From: an uncultured Selenomonadaceae bacterium
GTDB lineage: Bacteria > Bacillota > Negativicutes > Selenomonadales > Selenomonadaceae
Length of the DNA: 17,735 nucleotides
Assembly (NCBI GenBank): GCA_905236145.1
Contig: CAJOOE010000022.1
Location: 1-17,735, forward strand
Direction of reading: 5' to 3'
A program made the translations under genes and the position numbers. The notes below the pieces were generated by a model, which saw nothing but the letters and a program-made list of their open reading frames with translations, was not told the origin of the DNA and ran no database searches. Positions 8,701-15,586 of this stretch are shown here, one piece after another (position 1 is the first letter of the stretch; every line of letters starts with the position of its first letter).

Positions 8701-10141
8701 AGCTCAACTGACTTTGCAGGATTGGATGATAGGAGTCAAAGAGTTTATCGTTCAAAAGACTTTGGCGGAAAAAATCTATCAGATAAGTGCGGACGGAATT
8801 TTGCCGCTCAGGGCATTGACTGCGGGGGCAAAGGAAAATTTGACGGACGCGGAGCAGATTAACTTAAATGTTTCAATGGAAAATGCGGATTTGAGTTTGT
8901 TGCCGGTTTTAAGCAAACAAGTCGCTTGGGCAATCGGAAATATGGAAGGTGCGGTAAAAATTACCGGCACCGCCGCCCACCCGAAAATAAACGGGAAAAT
9001 TGCTTTGAACGGCGGCTCGGTCAAAATCAAGGGCATGAAAAGTCTGATTGAAAACATAAATATTTCCACGCTCTTTAAAGACGAAAGATTCGATGTGGAA
9101 GAATTTTCCGGATTTATCGGCGGCGGGACGTTCTACCTCAACGGCGGCTTGAATTTCGGCGGTCTTGAGATAAGCGATTATAAATTTGATTTTGTCGCCG
9201 AAAATTTAAATCCGAACGCAGAATTTTTCTACGGGCCGATAAATGCGGCATTTACTTTGGACGAAGGGCAGAGATTCAGAAGGACTTTGCCGCGAATTTC
9301 CGGACATTTGGATTTGGAAAAATGCACGATCGGTTTCCCGTCGTTGCCGGACTCCGAAGGCGAAATGCCGGAAATTATAATGAATGTCGATTTAAACTTG
9401 GGGAAAAAAGTACACTTGTACAGTTCGTCACTTTTTGATATGTTTATAACCGGCGGTGCGAAATTTGAAGGAACGACCCGTCACCCGAAAACTTCCGGGA
9501 CGATTGATGTAAGGCGGGGCGGCACGGTAACCTATTTGAACACAATTTTCAAAATTACCGAAGGCGCGGTTATGTTCAATCAGTTTGACACCTTCTATCC
9601 TTCCGTAGTTTTCCACGCAAATGCGAAAATGGGAAGGACGAAAATTTTCATAGACATTGACGGTCCTTTGACGGAAGGAAACATAAAAGCCGGCGAAAAG
9701 GCGATTTTCAAACTCAGTTCTTCGCCGGAAATGACTGAGGCAGAAATTATTCAGTTGTTGACTTTCAAAAATACCGCGTCGAATGGCGGAGATCTCGGTG
9801 CGGCGGACGTTTTGGCAATCGGCCTGCAAATGAGTGTTCTTGCCGATATTGAGGACGCCGTTCGCAAGACTTTGGGCTTTGATCAATTTTCTGTATCACG
9901 CGGCAGCGGATCGGTATTTGACAACCACGACCGGGAGGGTACCCGGAAATCTGAAGAATATAACGTGACAGTCGGCAAATATGTTTCCGATGATGTTATG
10001 TTGAAATATACTCGCGGCATAGGCGGCGACAAGGTTAATCGCTTCGGCGTTCAGTACGATATGAATGAAAATATCGGATTGAGCGTGGAACACGAAGGAC
10101 ATGATTTTATTTTCGGTCTTGAGGCGAGATACAAATTTTAG
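5747..10141 (+). CDS. tamB: TamB-like AsmA/DUF490 envelope protein
   Basis: TamB-family proteins are anchored in the inner membrane and form a long beta-structured groove across the periplasm; they are linked to lipid transfer and outer-membrane protein assembly. The 1464-residue product has an N-terminal anchor (about residues 4-24), an AsmA-like region, many beta repeats that often begin with N/H/A-P turns (NPVVVAD, NPSVNLTGEI, HPKINGKI, HPKTSGTI) and a C-terminal TamB (DUF490) domain over roughly the last 340 residues, with LLTFKNT, DQFSVSRGSGS and a final YKF. Length is close to or above the E. coli protein (about 1260). I start it at the GTG (5747) because GGGGAGGT lies at 5731-5738; the TTG at 5729 overlaps that site. 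It is followed after 56 bases by an Omp85 gene, the usual partner order. Confidence 0.92.
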   Translation: MNGIAKAIGGILTATAVTGGLFVSSQRDAIFEKITTKIEETASEKLGIPVEVGDMEISDFNIFSPADIIIRDIEIFDKNSERIAKLDETQVKLKVLNVTSDPVAAVDNIDINGAEVNIKKRTDGSWNFDDIKTESEGETTFDAKINLTGGKINADIDGKKISVEDINASADCADINAIETEVSAKTLGSNISATGTVGAVKQIVNARADKIDVAKIIPYLPADLIPENVEIHGGNVSDAKINVYRRDAILSYGGSANFSDVAVKVEDTEIEKITGETTFTDSELNINASAESEGQKAKAYGKIYLDTDEPYFNVHAESDSFNPSAVIKNLGLDCAAKFKAHLTGTVKNPVVVADISAPKISYENLTAYNASTKMKYENNSVHLADIKAETFGGRISGEADLDAENLNYNAHVKADGLDVEGLKDFAQIDLPVGGKLFANLGINGVGKDMQALKVYGSATATDVNYSGIQINSADTSFYLNGDDLKIDFLSLALPNRGSLGAEGTITDLKKLDLAFYGGHVDMSLAKKLNELVDVSGLADFKGTVHGDSDNPDIDLKFSAVDNSKHEGEKFKGELFKQPYDSLAFNASGSLAGVRVDKFDMVKNGKTVWLVQGSAGFVGEKKLDLQIDTMGARAENIVALVAPDQELTGNVDNIVKITGTLDAPNIVGYIHFWRGSYRGILVNGMDGDYFMEGNKIRLRDFRILSPMVDMVLNGTLDMVTEEMDFVVEGREINLKRFEGKFPDGYPVEGTGKFLGTIAGSLSHPIFDGSLDADKFVLNGVELSNIHGHVGLEGTRFFLDEFSFNQGEGIYTVFASADTATEVLNGHLSLENIDIPELFALANTRTKLLEGKLTGEVNLGGSMNNPSVNLTGEIPTGTFAGFDIHGIDLEINLLNNIIYFNKFEGKQGELGDFNLAGTADISGPLALNLAAHNLALGMFSSAAGLKNEVDGTANIEATIGGVVLNPKADALITATGGVDGANFDLLKAQLTLQDWMIGVKEFIVQKTLAEKIYQISADGILPLRALTAGAKENLTDAEQINLNVSMENADLSLLPVLSKQVAWAIGNMEGAVKITGTAAHPKINGKIALNGGSVKIKGMKSLIENINISTLFKDERFDVEEFSGFIGGGTFYLNGGLNFGGLEISDYKFDFVAENLNPNAEFFYGPINAAFTLDEGQRFRRTLPRISGHLDLEKCTIGFPSLPDSEGEMPEIIMNVDLNLGKKVHLYSSSLFDMFITGGAKFEGTTRHPKTSGTIDVRRGGTVTYLNTIFKITEGAVMFNQFDTFYPSVVFHANAKMGRTKIFIDIDGPLTEGNIKAGEKAIFKLSSSPEMTEAEIIQLLTFKNTASNGGDLGAADVLAIGLQMSVLADIEDAVRKTLGFDQFSVSRGSGSVFDNHDREGTRKSEEYNVTVGKYVSDDVMLKYTRGIGGDKVNRFGVQYDMNENIGLSVEHEGHDFIFGLEARYKF

Positions 10142-10173
10142 AGCGTCAGAAATTTCCTGACACACTGACGCTC
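10141..10173 (+). repeat. Palindromic repeat, copy A
   Basis: A perfect 9-bp inverted repeat, GAGCGTCAG (10141-10149) with CTGACGCTC (10165-10173), starts on the last base of the tamB stop codon. A competing hairpin, GTCAG (10145-10149) with CTGAC (10157-10161), is possible. Its first 26 bases match the reverse complement of 14333-14358 at 24 positions. No T-run follows. It looks like a member of a small dispersed palindromic family. Confidence 0.75.
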
Positions 10174-10197
10174 TGTTTAAGAGAGGGGATCACGGAT

Positions 10198-12336
10198 TTG
10201 AGGAACAACAGGAAAAAGCGTTCGGCATTTTTGAAACTTGACAAGAGGAAACGCACCGCACTTTGTTGCGTCGCGATGATGACAATGCCTTTTTTGGTGG
10301 GATTCAATGTAAACGAAACCGCAACCGGTGCAGAATCCGGCGAAAACAAAACGGTTGACGAGCCTTTCAAAACTTCGGCGGAAAGTCATTCGGTCGGCGA
10401 GTTGGTGGCATCGGACGAGGCGGACGCGGCTTTGGCAAGAGCCATGAGAGGTGAGGAGCGTTCCACGCAAACGACAAAAAAACCGGTTTCTTCGGAAACT
10501 CCGCCGGCAACTCAACCCGGTGAAGGACAAACCGGCTCTGCGGGAAATGCTCGGGAAATAAAATCTTCCGGCGGCAAAATTTCGGTTTCCGAAAATTCCG
10601 CTCCGGCAACTTCTTCCGCAGAAATGACCGACGAGGAAGTTGAAACTCTTTCACAGGTTGACCGGGAAATTTACGAATATATGAAACAATTTGCCGGAAT
10701 GACAATCGTCGATATGGAATTTGAAGGAGCCGGAGATTCCACTTTGCCGACAGTCAAAGCCGCAATTTTGGAACACGTCGGCGATACTTTCAGCCCGACC
10801 GCCGCACTTCGCGACAGAAATGCAATCGTCAACACCGGATATTTTTACGACGCTTATCAAACTTTTGAACAGGTTCCGGAAGGCGTTGTCATAAAATATC
10901 ATATGCTTGAAAATCCGGTCTTGAAGGAAATTGTCTTTTCCGGCAACACGATTTTCACGACCGAAGAACTTGAAAAAGTCATGACCGTCGAACGCGGGGA
11001 GATTTTAAACAGCAACACTCTGCACGACAATATTTCCGCTCTGCAGGAAAAATATCGCGGCGACGGATATATTTTGATGAAAATAACGGATATGAATATA
11101 GAGAAGGACGGCACTTTAAATTTAAAACTCAACGAAGGTATGCTGGAAGGTTATGCGGTCAAAGGAAACAAAAAGACAAAAGACTTCGTAATTTTGCGGG
11201 AAATGCGTCAGCCGGTCGGTCAGCCTTTCAATGCAAAACTTGCCCGCCGTTCAATGCAGAGGGTTTACAATCTCGGATTTTTTGAGGACGTAAATATTAA
11301 AATGAATCCGGGAGCAGATCCCAATGCCATAGTCATGGAAGTCAACGTAAAGGAAAAGAGAACCGGTACTTTCGGTGTCGGTGCGGGTTACAGTTCCGCC
11401 GACGGATTTATAGGAATGGTCAGCATCGGCGATACGAATTTCAGAGGTCGCGGCGATGCGATAAATGTTTCCTATGAAAAGAGCGGCAGCGATACCGACG
11501 CTCACGGATATTCTTTTACTTATCGTCACCCCTGGCTTGACAAAAAGGAAACGGCATTTACTCTCAGAATTTACAACCGTACTTACGAATACGACGATTA
11601 CGACACAAAAGGCGATTTGAAGGAAGAATATATGAGAAAGTATGCCGGCGGTGAAATTACTTTGAGCCGTCCGGTCAGCGAATATTCGACAAATTATATT
11701 ACTTTCCGGCACCGTAACGACGAATATGTAAAGCACGTTTCAAGCGGAAATGCCGGCGACAGGAGCGGGCTTGCCGGGTACGAATGGAGAAAGAAAAATT
11801 TCGGAACGACACGCGGCATAACTTTGGAACACATCACCGACACACGCGACAATATTTACAACCCGACGACGGGAAACAGAGTAGCTTTGACCGGAGAATT
11901 CGGCGGCGTATTGGGCGGAGATTTCCATTTCCAGAAATATTCCATCGATCATCAAGTTTATCGTAAAGCCGGCAGACATGATCAAGTTTGGGCATTTCGC
12001 GGACAATACGGCGTGGGTCGCGGCGATTTGACGGAATTTAACCAGTTCCGCTTGGGCGGTCAAGCCAGTTTACGCGGTTACAGAGAAGATCAGTTCAGGG
12101 GCAACAGAATGATTTTGGGGACTGTCGAATACAGATTCCCGCTCGCCAAAAAAGTACAAGGTGCTCTGTTCACGGACTGTGGCGGTGCTTGGGACAACGG
12201 ATTTGTCCCGAAAAATGTTAACGGAAGTGTCGGCGTGGGCGTTTCACTCAATACCCCTCTCGGTCCGTTGCGTCTGGATTACGGTCGCGGCAAACAGGGC
12301 GGACGCGTTCACTTCAGCGTAGGCGGCTCATTCTGA
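10198..12336 (+). CDS. bamA: Omp85-family outer membrane assembly protein (BamA/TamA type)
   Basis: Beta-barrel protein that inserts other proteins into the outer membrane. In the 712-residue product I see a basic N-terminus and signal-like hydrophobic segment (about 20-36), a polar Ser/Thr/Glu-rich linker of about 130 residues, three POTRA domains (about 168-240, 240-316 and 316-395; for example PVLKEIVFSGNTIF and LEGYAVKGNKKT) and a C-terminal barrel (about 395-712). The barrel carries the Omp85 motif LRGY at 625-628 and ends in Phe. Proteobacterial BamA has five POTRAs and TamA three, so with TamB next door either role fits; in Negativicutes one such protein may serve both. The TTG start follows AGAGGGG about nine bases upstream. 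Confidence 0.9.
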   Translation: MRNNRKKRSAFLKLDKRKRTALCCVAMMTMPFLVGFNVNETATGAESGENKTVDEPFKTSAESHSVGELVASDEADAALARAMRGEERSTQTTKKPVSSETPPATQPGEGQTGSAGNAREIKSSGGKISVSENSAPATSSAEMTDEEVETLSQVDREIYEYMKQFAGMTIVDMEFEGAGDSTLPTVKAAILEHVGDTFSPTAALRDRNAIVNTGYFYDAYQTFEQVPEGVVIKYHMLENPVLKEIVFSGNTIFTTEELEKVMTVERGEILNSNTLHDNISALQEKYRGDGYILMKITDMNIEKDGTLNLKLNEGMLEGYAVKGNKKTKDFVILREMRQPVGQPFNAKLARRSMQRVYNLGFFEDVNIKMNPGADPNAIVMEVNVKEKRTGTFGVGAGYSSADGFIGMVSIGDTNFRGRGDAINVSYEKSGSDTDAHGYSFTYRHPWLDKKETAFTLRIYNRTYEYDDYDTKGDLKEEYMRKYAGGEITLSRPVSEYSTNYITFRHRNDEYVKHVSSGNAGDRSGLAGYEWRKKNFGTTRGITLEHITDTRDNIYNPTTGNRVALTGEFGGVLGGDFHFQKYSIDHQVYRKAGRHDQVWAFRGQYGVGRGDLTEFNQFRLGGQASLRGYREDQFRGNRMILGTVEYRFPLAKKVQGALFTDCGGAWDNGFVPKNVNGSVGVGVSLNTPLGPLRLDYGRGKQGGRVHFSVGGSF

Positions 12337-12527
12337 TTTTAAAAAAAAGTTTTTTTTGCACGGAACGAACGAAGGAATTGAATTTTAATAAAATGATTTT
12401 TCGGAAAATCGTCTGCCGATAATAAAGGCGTTGTAAATAATTTAATGAAGGTATGATTTTGAAAACGTCGAAAAAATATTCTGAAGATTACACTTAAAAA
12501 AATTTCCGGTAATGCCGGAGGTGCAAA
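12337..12527 (+). other. 191-base gap before the GTPase gene
   Basis: A/T-rich non-coding stretch. It begins with A8-G-T8 (12341-12357), which is self-complementary but has no G/C stem and is a poor terminator. A weak promoter-like pair, TTGTAA (12431-12436) and TATGAT (12452-12457), has only a 15-base spacer. A 14-codon reading frame from 12453 has no well-placed ribosome site. At the end, TCCGG (12505-12509) pairs with CCGGA (12515-12519), covering part of the next gene's ribosome site. The gap separates the outer-membrane operon from the GTPase pair. Confidence 0.4.
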
Positions 12528-13688
12528 ATGTTTGATTCGTTTTTTCGGGCAGACGAAATTCTCTGTCCGCATTGTTTGAGAAAATTGAGTTTGGGAAGTA
12601 TCCGATTTTATTGCGAAACCGGCGACGAGCGGCGGCATGAAGTTTCGCCTTCTTTGGCTGACAGATTCAAAAAGCGTCTGCCGGTTTGCAGAAGGAATTT
12701 TTGCAAAAACAACGGCTTGACGGTTAGTGCGGCAGAGTGCCGGCATTGCGGAGAACCGATCCCGCCGCAGATTTTGTTTCACGACAGATTTTTGAGTTTC
12801 TGTGCGGTGGGAGTTGCCGGAGCGGGAAAGTCAAGTTATTTGACCACGCTTGTCCACGAACTCAAGTATTCCGGACTTCCCTGGGTTCTTCAAGCTATGG
12901 ACGTGGAAACGACGGAGCTTGCCCAATCCGGAGAATATAATGTTTACGAGGCAAGGCATTGTCCGGCGGGGACGAAAGCCGGCGAGGCTCCCCGTCCTCA
13001 ACTTTGGACTTTGTTGGACAATTCTGCACAAAACGAACAACTTCCCACCTGTGCTCTGACGATTTACGACGGAGCCGGCGAGGATTGCGAACATATAGGT
13101 TACACGGCGGCGGATAAGCAAATCGGGCGTTATCTTGCCGGGACGAAAATGCTTTTGATAATTTTCGATCCGCTCCTCCTGCCCGGCGTGAGAAGTGAAA
13201 TTATGCCGGAAGTTTTAAACGCCTCAATGGCTACGGAAAGGCAGACGAGTGCACCGGCGAATATGGTGAGCATGACAAATTCTCTGGCAAATTATATTCG
13301 GAGAAATTGCAACCTTTCGCCCGGCAAAAAAATCGAAAAGCACGCGGCAATCGTCCTTACAAAAATCGACGCTCTGCGGGATATGGCGGACGGATTCGGC
13401 GTAAGTTCCGCCATACTGAAAGAAAGTCCCCATGCAAAGATGAAAGGCTTTGTTCAGTCCGACAGCGAAATGGTGGACTTGGAGATTCGCGACTTTTTGA
13501 CGCGACAGGGGGAAACGGCTTTTCTTGACGCTATCGACGCGAATTTTAAAAATGTCCGGGTATTCGGCGTTTCAAGTTTCGGAAAGCCGCCGGATCAAAA
13601 TAAGCGATTGGCAAAAGTTCACCCCCACAGAGTTTTGGATCCGCTTATGTGGATGTTGGCGAGCGAAAAAATTATTCCGACGGTCTGA
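12528..13688 (+). CDS. Zinc-ribbon P-loop GTPase, function unknown
   Basis: The 386-residue product starts with a Cys-rich zinc-binding region: Cys13/16 (CPHC), Cys29, Cys54, Cys59 and Cys71/74 (CRHCGEPIP), enough for two zinc sites. A P-loop NTPase domain follows, with Walker A GVAGAGKS (residues 95-102), a DxxG switch motif (Asp181-Gly184 in YDGAGED) and TKID (278-281), the NKxD-type guanine specificity motif. This set indicates a TRAFAC-type GTPase. The zinc ribbons joined to the GTPase recall the double-GTPase (DO-GTPase2) proteins found in bacterial conflict and signalling gene clusters, but I cannot confirm this without a profile search. There is no signal peptide or obvious membrane segment. 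GGAGGT lies six bases before the ATG. The next gene follows after 18 bases, so the two probably work together. Confidence 0.75.
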   Translation: MFDSFFRADEILCPHCLRKLSLGSIRFYCETGDERRHEVSPSLADRFKKRLPVCRRNFCKNNGLTVSAAECRHCGEPIPPQILFHDRFLSFCAVGVAGAGKSSYLTTLVHELKYSGLPWVLQAMDVETTELAQSGEYNVYEARHCPAGTKAGEAPRPQLWTLLDNSAQNEQLPTCALTIYDGAGEDCEHIGYTAADKQIGRYLAGTKMLLIIFDPLLLPGVRSEIMPEVLNASMATERQTSAPANMVSMTNSLANYIRRNCNLSPGKKIEKHAAIVLTKIDALRDMADGFGVSSAILKESPHAKMKGFVQSDSEMVDLEIRDFLTRQGETAFLDAIDANFKNVRVFGVSSFGKPPDQNKRLAKVHPHRVLDPLMWMLASEKIIPTV

Positions 13689-13706
13689 AAAGGGAGGGCG
13701 GAGAAA

Positions 13707-14333
13707 ATGGCTGAAAAAAATTTAAAAATGTTGAAACCGATTTATGATGCGGTCGAAAAACTTGTCCCGACAAACCGAGCCTTGATAAGTTTCGTAAATG
13801 ACAAAGTAACCGGAAAAGGTATTCAACGCTCAATAAACAAAGTAAAATTTATCGAAAAATCGGAACGCAGTTCAAAACAACTTGCCCACGTCACAATGGA
13901 AGAATTTCATAAACATCTGCTTGAAAAAAAAGTCGGCGATGATGAATTTGAAATGCTCATGAATGATGCGGCGGAAATTTTGGACGATGCCATAAAACAG
14001 GTTGAAAAAGTTTACGGGGACGTTCGCCGCTATGTCATTACCGGAGAACTTCGCGCCGAATGTATCAGCCGGAATTACAAAAAAATTCCCTCAATGACCG
14101 ACAAACAAAATGACGCGATTGTCAAAGAAATGTTTTCGCTTGCACTGGAATTTGTCAACAAAGGAGAAAATCGCGGGCTTGAAAATTTGGAAGAAGAATT
14201 TAAGAAAATAAATTATATTGCCTTGACGCTTTTTAATTTTGCAAACGCGACCGCAAGCACCGTGCAGGAAAATAAAAAGGCGGCGAAGGAAACCAAGAGT
14301 TATTTCAGCCTGCTGGATAAAATTTGGGATTGA
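13707..14333 (+). CDS. Small helical protein, partner of the zinc-ribbon GTPase
   Basis: I do not recognise this 208-residue protein. It is charged, rich in Lys and Glu, nearly free of Cys (one, in RAECIS), with no signal peptide or membrane segment. The sequence looks helical throughout, with amphipathic stretches such as FEMLMNDAAEILDDAIKQVE and a likely coiled region near the C-terminus (FANATASTVQENKKAAKETK). The ATG follows AGGGAGGGCGGAG, which lies in the 18-base gap after the GTPase stop, so the two genes look translationally coupled. A role as effector, regulator or scaffold for the GTPase is inference from position only. Its stop codon overlaps the second palindromic repeat. Confidence 0.7.
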   Translation: MAEKNLKMLKPIYDAVEKLVPTNRALISFVNDKVTGKGIQRSINKVKFIEKSERSSKQLAHVTMEEFHKHLLEKKVGDDEFEMLMNDAAEILDDAIKQVEKVYGDVRRYVITGELRAECISRNYKKIPSMTDKQNDAIVKEMFSLALEFVNKGENRGLENLEEEFKKINYIALTLFNFANATASTVQENKKAAKETKSYFSLLDKIWD

Positions 14334-14358
14334 GTGCGTCAGGGAATTTCTGACGCTC
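14332..14358 (-). repeat. Palindromic repeat, copy B (inverted relative to copy A)
   Basis: GCGTCAG (14336-14342) pairs perfectly with CTGACGC (14350-14356) around a 7-base loop. The element starts inside the TGA of the upstream gene. Its reverse complement matches the first 26 bases of the element at 10141 at 24 positions. There is no T-run. Confidence 0.75.
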
Positions 14359-14385
14359 CGATGCACCGAAAGGAAGATTGATTGA

Positions 14386-15231
14386 ATGATTTTGGTAACG
14401 GGAATAACCGGGCAACTCGGATTTGATGTTTTGAAAGAATTGAAAAAACGCGGTGAAGATTGTATCGGAACGACGCGAAAGGAAATTGATTTGACGGATC
14501 CGGAAGGTGCAAAAAAATTTATATTGAGCAAAAAGCCGGATGCGGTTATTCATTGTGCGGCATATACCGCCGTCGATAAAGCGGAATCGGAATCGGAACT
14601 CGCTTTGACGGTGAACGGAATGGCTACGCGAAAAATTGCGGAGGCTTGCCGGGAACTTGACGCAAAAATGATTTACATAAGCACCGACTACGTTTTCGGC
14701 GGCGACGGCAAAACTCCCTATGAAATAAAGGACGAAAAAACTCCGGTGAATATGTACGGCACAAGCAAACTTTTGGGCGAAAATTCCGTCGCGGCTCTCG
14801 TCGAAAAATATTTTATCGTTCGCGTCAGCTGGGTTTTCGGGGCAAACGGCAACAATTTTGTAAAGACAATGCTCCGCCTTGCCGAAACCAAGAAAAAACT
14901 TCGCGTCGTCGCAGATCAGGTCGGCAGTCCCACTTACACGCCGGATTTGGCAAAACTCCTTGCCGATATGGTCACGACGGATAAATACGGAATTTATCAC
15001 GCCTCGAACGAAGGATTTTGTTCTTGGGCGGAATTTGCGAAGGCGATTTTTGAAATTGCCGGACTTGATGTCGAAGTCGAAGAAATTGAAACGATCGATT
15101 ATCCCACGCCGGCGAAACGTCCTTTCAATTCCCGGTTGAGCAAGACAAGCCTCGACACCGCCGGATTTTCAAGACTTCCGGAGTGGCGTGACGCTCTGAA
15201 AAGATATTTGAAAGAGATCGGAAAAATTTGA
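14386..15231 (+). CDS. rfbD: dTDP-4-dehydrorhamnose reductase
   Basis: Cytoplasmic NAD(P)H-dependent reductase for the last step of dTDP-L-rhamnose synthesis (RfbD/RmlD). The 281-residue length is typical. It begins with the Rossmann motif GITGQLG (residues 6-12), then has DLTDPEG, HCAAYTAVDKAE, the STDYVFGG segment and the short-chain dehydrogenase Tyr124-x3-Lys128 in YGTSKLLGE, all in family order. The C-terminal part contains RPFNSRLS and the usual WRDALKRYL ending. AAAGGA lies about 11 bases before the ATG. No rfbA, rfbB or rfbC is in the window, so the rest of the pathway must be elsewhere. It would supply rhamnose for O-antigen or a wall or capsule glycan. A strong terminator follows. 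Confidence 0.93.
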   Translation: MILVTGITGQLGFDVLKELKKRGEDCIGTTRKEIDLTDPEGAKKFILSKKPDAVIHCAAYTAVDKAESESELALTVNGMATRKIAEACRELDAKMIYISTDYVFGGDGKTPYEIKDEKTPVNMYGTSKLLGENSVAALVEKYFIVRVSWVFGANGNNFVKTMLRLAETKKKLRVVADQVGSPTYTPDLAKLLADMVTTDKYGIYHASNEGFCSWAEFAKAIFEIAGLDVEVEEIETIDYPTPAKRPFNSRLSKTSLDTAGFSRLPEWRDALKRYLKEIGKI

Positions 15232-15263
15232 TTGTACTTTTCCGGAAAAAAAATATTTTTTTG

Positions 15264-15294
15264 ACCGCAAGAAAAATTTTGCGGTATTTTTTTT
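15264..15294 (+). terminator. Rho-independent terminator after rfbD
   Basis: ACCGCAA (15264-15270) pairs perfectly with TTGCGGT (15279-15285), extendable by A/T pairs inside the loop, and is followed by A and eight T (15287-15294). It closes the transcript that carries rfbD. Confidence 0.88.
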
Positions 15295-15336
15295 GCAACG
15301 ATTCAAGTTTGAAAAAAATAAAATTCGGCTTGCAAA

Positions 15337-15349
15337 CGTTGTCGCAACG
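15337..15349. promoter_or_regulatory. 13-base palindrome upstream of the 3D-gene promoter
   Basis: CGTTG (15337-15341) and CAACG (15345-15349) are a perfect inverted repeat around TCG, about 30 bases upstream of the -35 box. It could be an operator. I do not recognise the motif, and it may be chance. Confidence 0.25.
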
Positions 15350-15379
15350 CCGTTCGTGAGAGTTTTAAAAATTTTTGGG

Positions 15380-15408
15380 TTGACATTGACGCTTTCCGGT
15401 GCTATATT
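15380..15408 (+). promoter_or_regulatory. Near-consensus promoter of the 3D-domain gene
   Basis: TTGACA (15380-15385), a 17-base spacer and TATATT (15403-15408). The predicted start near 15415 leaves a leader of about 150-175 bases before the candidate start codons. With terminators on both sides, the 3D gene appears to be a single-gene transcript. Confidence 0.8.
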
Positions 15409-15507
15409 ACGCAAAGTTTTTAGAAAAAGTTTTCACTTTTTCAAGACAATTTCAGCAATAATGTTTATAATTCACGGTGTTGTGAATGAACCTTGTTTAT
15501 TTTGAAA

Positions 15508-15586
15508 GGGGGAAGGCTGCTCCGAGGCGGCGAGACGACTCAAAAAGTCGCAAGCTCGGGACATGGCTTGTGTCATGTTAAGCGGC
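15508..15586 (+). promoter_or_regulatory. Predicted structured RNA leader of the 3D-domain gene
   Basis: Four helices can be drawn. P1: GCTGCT (15516-15521) with AGCGGC (15581-15586), one G-U. P2: CCGAG (15522-15526) with CTCGG (15555-15559). P3, inside P2: CGACT (15536-15540) with AGTCG (15546-15550). P4: ACATG (15561-15565) with CATGT (15574-15578), extended by a G-U. A strong ribosome-site-like run, AAAGGGGGAAGG (15505-15516), precedes the structure, and the ATGs at 15563 and 15575 fall in P4. It matches no riboswitch consensus I can recall. It could be a translational switch or a device that brings the ribosome site to the start. Helices are seen; the function is inferred. Confidence 0.5.

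Noticed and set aside
12341..12357. A8-G-T8 after the Omp85 gene as a terminator
   Set aside because: The stem would be all A-T with a one-base loop, which is not a credible rho-independent terminator.
12453..12497. 14-codon frame upstream of the GTPase gene
   Set aside because: It is very short, and the purine run before it is too close to the ATG to act as a ribosome site.
15505..15586. Leader of the 3D gene as a c-di-AMP (ydaO), T-box, SAM, cobalamin or c-di-GMP riboswitch
   Set aside because: None of the conserved blocks I remember for these classes can be found, so no known class is assigned.
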